DNA from: Acidobacteriota bacterium
GTDB taxonomy: Bacteria; Actinomycetota; Acidimicrobiia; Spongiisociales; UBA5794
NCBI GenBank assembly: GCA_022574065.1
Contig: JACZST010000073.1
Coordinates: 1 to 8,583, forward strand
DNA: 8,583 nt
Direction: 5' to 3'
The notes under the pieces are model-generated. The model saw nothing but the letters and a program-made list of their open reading frames with translations. It did no database searches and was not told the origin of the DNA. This document shows positions 6,407 through 8,583 of this stretch, in pieces (the first letter of the stretch is position 1; every line of letters starts with the position of its first letter). The position numbers were made by a program, and so were the translations under genes.

Positions 6407-7354
6407 TTGAGCCGCCCACCGGGCGTCACCGTCGGCGGCCAGGCTGTTATCGAAGGTGTCATGATGCGTGCCCCGAATGCGTGGGCAGTCGCCGTTCGCC
6501 GCCCGGACGGTTTGATCGAGGCCAAGCGAGATGATCTCCCAGGGCTGACCAGCCGGTCGCGTCTTGCCAGAACACCGTTCGTTCGCGGGATCATGGTCCT
6601 CGCCGAGTCGCTCACCCTCGGGTTCAAGGCGCTGTCGTGGTCGGCGGAGAAGGCAGCAGACGAGGAGCACAAGGTTCGGCGGGGTGAGGTGGCGCTCACC
6701 ATGGTGATTGCCGTCGTGTTCGCACTCGGGCTGTTCGTTTTCGTCCCTGTCCTCGGCGCCGGGTTTCTCAAACAGTTCGTCAACGACTCGAACATCGGTT
6801 TTGTGATCCTCGACGGGTTGATCAGGATTGTGCTCATCGTCGGCTACATCTGGCTGATCGGCCGGAGCGACGACATCCAGCGGGTGTTCCAGTACCACGG
6901 TGCCGAGCACAAGACCATCCACGCTTACGAGAACGGCGACCCACTCGACGTCGAGGCGATCCAGCGCTACAGCCCGCGCCACCCGCGATGTGGCACGTCG
7001 TTCATCGTCATCGTGGCCATGGTCGCCTTCTTCGTCTTCCTTCTCCTTGCTCCGCTCGAATTCTTCTGGCAGGTGGTCGCCAGGCTCGCGCTCATCCCGG
7101 TCATCGCCGGGATCTCGTACGAGGTGCTCAAGGCCGCCGTCGGGCGACCCTGGCTCGTCTGGGCTTCGCAGCCCGGCATGTGGATCCAGTCGATCACCAC
7201 CAACGAGCCCGACGAACATCAGGTCGAGGTTGCGGTGGCATCCCTGCTCGCCGCCCTCGACCCCGAAGCCGTCGCCGAGATCCATTCCAGGGGTGCGGTT
7301 GCCGCGGGTGCCCTCGCGGTGCAGTACGAAGAGGATGGTGGTGGCGATGGATGA
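6407..7354 (+). CDS. DUF1385 (YqhQ-like) membrane protein
   Basis: Member of the DUF1385/COG3872 family, described as a predicted metal-dependent enzyme; B. subtilis yqhQ is a member and its function is not known to me. The product is 315 residues. Conserved marks are GGQAVIEGVMMR (10-21), QYHGAEHKTIHAYE (162-175), with histidines that could bind metal, and HPRCGTSF (192-199). Hydrophobic segments at about 97-120, 131-151, 198-218 and 224-244 indicate an inner-membrane protein. The start is TTG at 6407, directly after the rpmE stop, with GGAGG at 6397-6401 five bases upstream. A later start would cut into the conserved N-terminal motif, so TTG is well supported. The end overlaps prfA by 8 bases. 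rpmE-DUF1385-prfA linkage, often with prmC, is known in Firmicutes and suggests a tie to translation, but that is guilt by association. Confidence 0.9.
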   Translation: MSRPPGVTVGGQAVIEGVMMRAPNAWAVAVRRPDGLIEAKRDDLPGLTSRSRLARTPFVRGIMVLAESLTLGFKALSWSAEKAADEEHKVRRGEVALTMVIAVVFALGLFVFVPVLGAGFLKQFVNDSNIGFVILDGLIRIVLIVGYIWLIGRSDDIQRVFQYHGAEHKTIHAYENGDPLDVEAIQRYSPRHPRCGTSFIVIVAMVAFFVFLLLAPLEFFWQVVARLALIPVIAGISYEVLKAAVGRPWLVWASQPGMWIQSITTNEPDEHQVEVAVASLLAALDPEAVAEIHSRGAVAAGALAVQYEEDGGGDG

Positions 7355-8423
7355 CAGGGTGGCCGCCCGCCTCGACAGGGTTGTCGCCGAATACGAGGAC
7401 ACCGTCGATCAGCTGGCCTCGGCTGAGGTTCTGGCCGACCAGTCGCGCTTCAGAGAGGTTGCAGAGCGCCACGCTCAGCTGAAGCCGATCGCTATGGCTT
7501 TCACCGAGTACCGGGAGGCTGAGGCCGAGGCTGCTGAGGCTGTGGAGCTCCGCTTGACTGAAGATGACCCTGAGATGGTGGCCTATCTCAGATCGGTCGC
7601 AGAAGCCAAGCAGATCGAGCTCGTCCAGCTGGAAGGCGACCTGCAGAAGCTCCTCGTCCCCAAGGACCCCAACGACGACAAGGACGTGATCGTCGAGCTC
7701 CGCTCTGCGACCGGCGGCGATGAGGCCGCGCTGTGGACAGGTGATCTGTATCGCATGTACGAGAGGTTCGCCGAACGGAACCGGTGGACGATCGAACCGA
7801 TCGATGTGTCCCCGTCTGATACCGGTGGCCTGAAAGAAGCAACGTTCGCCGTCAAGGGCAAGGGCGCCTACTCGCTGTTCAAGTACGAGGCCGGACCGCA
7901 TCGCGTGCAACGGGTGCCGAAAACCGAGTCCCAGGGTCGGATCCACACCTCGATAGCGACGGTGGCGGTCCTCCCCGAGGCGGAGGCCGTCGAGATAGAG
8001 ATCAACGACAACGATCTCGATATCGAGACGTTCCGGTCGAAGGGGCCAGGAGGTCAATCGGTCAACACCACGGACTCCGCGGTGCGAATCACGCATATCC
8101 CGACCGGTATCACCGTGTCGTGCCAGGACGAGAAGTCCCAGCTGCAAAACAAAACGAAGGCGCTGCGCGTGCTGCGGGCGCGGTTGTTCCAGCAACAGGT
8201 CGAGGCACAGCTCGGCGAGCGGGCCGATGTCCGCCGGTCCCAGGTCGGCTCGGGGGAACGCTCGGAAAAGATCCGGACGTACAACTTCAAGGAAAACCGG
8301 GTGACCGATCACCGTGTCGGGCTGACCGTCCATACGCTGCCGCAGGTTCTCGACGGCGACCTCACCGTCCTTCATGATGCGTTGATCGCAGACGAGGCCG
8401 CCAGGGCGTTCGCAGGGGAATGA
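7347..8423 (+). CDS. prfA: Peptide chain release factor 1
   Basis: Class I release factor that reads UAA and UAG in the ribosomal A site and triggers peptidyl-tRNA hydrolysis. The product is 358 residues (E. coli RF1 360). The N-terminal helical domain is about 1-100. The PCRF domain and codon-recognition domain carry the P-x-T tripeptide as PKT at 191-193, in HRVQRVPKTESQGRIHTS. The catalytic GGQ is at 235-237 in SKGPGGQSVNTTDSAVRITH; its glutamine is the usual target of PrmC methylation. The C-terminal part keeps SEKIRTYNFKENRVTDHR. RF1 rather than RF2 is shown by PxT in place of SPF and by the absence of an internal frameshift site. ATG at 7347 overlaps the DUF1385 stop by 8 bases; ATG at 7335, four codons upstream, is possible. 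No prmC follows within the window; a heptamer array and an IS end do. Confidence 0.96.
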   Translation: MDDRVAARLDRVVAEYEDTVDQLASAEVLADQSRFREVAERHAQLKPIAMAFTEYREAEAEAAEAVELRLTEDDPEMVAYLRSVAEAKQIELVQLEGDLQKLLVPKDPNDDKDVIVELRSATGGDEAALWTGDLYRMYERFAERNRWTIEPIDVSPSDTGGLKEATFAVKGKGAYSLFKYEAGPHRVQRVPKTESQGRIHTSIATVAVLPEAEAVEIEINDNDLDIETFRSKGPGGQSVNTTDSAVRITHIPTGITVSCQDEKSQLQNKTKALRVLRARLFQQQVEAQLGERADVRRSQVGSGERSEKIRTYNFKENRVTDHRVGLTVHTLPQVLDGDLTVLHDALIADEAARAFAGE

Positions 8424-8425
8424 GC

Positions 8426-8474
8426 GCGAGTCGCAAGTCGCAAGTCGCAAGTCGCGAATCGCGAATCGCGAATC
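8426..8474. repeat. Heptamer tandem array downstream of prfA (GCAAGTC / GCGAATC)
   Basis: Seven perfect-length units are visible: GCGAGTC, then GCAAGTC three times, then GCGAATC three times. The array begins 2 bases after the prfA stop. GCAAGTC is the exact reverse complement of GACTTGC, the main unit of the array at 2025-2088. The two blocks of identical units show local spread of variants, as expected from slippage or unequal exchange. An IS630-type end lies about 11 bases beyond it. Confidence 0.92.
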
Positions 8475-8485
8475 GCCGGATGCTA

Positions 8486-8583
8486 GTGCCGCGTCAGGCA
8501 ACGTTTGCGCGTTTTGTGATTTCGCGCAGTGTCGTGTCGTGGGCGTTGGCGTTCCGCCAGCGGATGTAGCGGCGGATCATTGA
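8486..8583 (-). mobile_element. End of an IS630-family insertion sequence (partial)
   Basis: The window enters an insertion sequence at its transposase 3' end. IS630 elements insert at TA; a TA at 8484-8485 immediately precedes AGTGCCGCGTCAGGCAACG, which would be the terminal inverted repeat, and the transposase stop lies within it. The exact boundary is inferred because the other end lies outside the window. Confidence 0.5.
8494..8583 (-). CDS. IS630-family transposase, C-terminal fragment
   Basis: On the minus strand, bases 8583-8494 read as 29 residues and a TGA stop: the fragment contains IRRYIRWRNANAHD and ends LREITKRANVA. This is how I recognise the C-terminus of IS630-type DDE transposases, which cut and paste DNA at TA targets. 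The catalytic DDE residues lie upstream, beyond the window edge, so whether the gene is intact cannot be judged. No start codon is included. The stop lies only about 8 bases inside the presumed IS end, a compact layout usual for such elements. Family assignment rests on this short tail alone. Confidence 0.6.
   Translation of the reverse strand, partial: SMIRRYIRWRNANAHDTTLREITKRANVA

Noticed and set aside
5909..7402. 497-residue minus-strand frame across rho, rpmE and the DUF1385 gene
   Set aside because: It is opposite three well-supported genes, is rich in Asp/Arg/Glu/His without any domain, and has no plausible gene context.
7194..8501. 435-residue minus-strand frame opposite prfA
   Set aside because: It is a shadow of prfA whose first residues are translated heptamer repeat; there is no family resemblance.

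Overview
The window is G+C-rich bacterial chromosomal DNA that reads like an actinobacterium, possibly an uncultured Acidimicrobiia-type lineage. This placement is inferred from gene order and protein character, without any database search. The order argS ... thrC-rho-rpmE-(DUF1385)-prfA is a remnant of the actinobacterial cluster argS-lysA-hom-thrC-thrB-rho-rpmE-prfA. Rho carries an Arg/Asn/Gly-rich insertion of the actinobacterial kind, though a short one. The DUF1385 gene between rpmE and prfA is an arrangement better known from Firmicutes such as Clostridia.

Layout. At the left edge, on the minus strand, lie a tRNA-Arg(CCG) gene, its terminator hairpin and a short heptamer repeat. Divergent from the tRNA is argS (arginyl-tRNA synthetase, 197-1960, +). 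Convergent with argS is a membrane protein of the O-antigen ligase/polymerase (Wzy_C) family (1999-3318, -), sitting where lysA-hom would be expected. Divergent from that is thrC (threonine synthase, 3402-4433, +). A 276-base non-coding stretch follows, with a second kind of heptamer array, a plausible rho promoter and a structured, C-rich rho leader. Then comes a compact + strand operon: rho (4710-6113), rpmE (zinc-type ribosomal protein L31, 6143-6406), a DUF1385/YqhQ-like membrane protein (6407-7354) and prfA (release factor 1, 7347-8423). At the right edge are a third large heptamer array and the C-terminal end of an IS630-family transposase (-), which runs out of the window.

How the genes work together. 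argS and its neighbour tRNA-Arg act in arginine charging. rho ends transcription, L31 is part of the large ribosomal subunit, and RF1 ends translation at UAA/UAG. The rpmE-DUF1385-prfA junctions (0 bases, then an 8-base overlap) point to translational coupling. thrC is a solitary remnant of the threonine branch.

The most unusual signal is a family of 7-base tandem repeats placed 3' of genes at four sites. Two of the arrays share the same heptamer (GACTTGC / GCAAGTC) although they are more than 6 kb apart. One array has been absorbed into the 3' end of the Wzy-like gene, where it encodes a repetitive C-terminal tail. No complete new defence or metabolic system is visible; the window is mostly conserved housekeeping with repeat and IS activity between genes.
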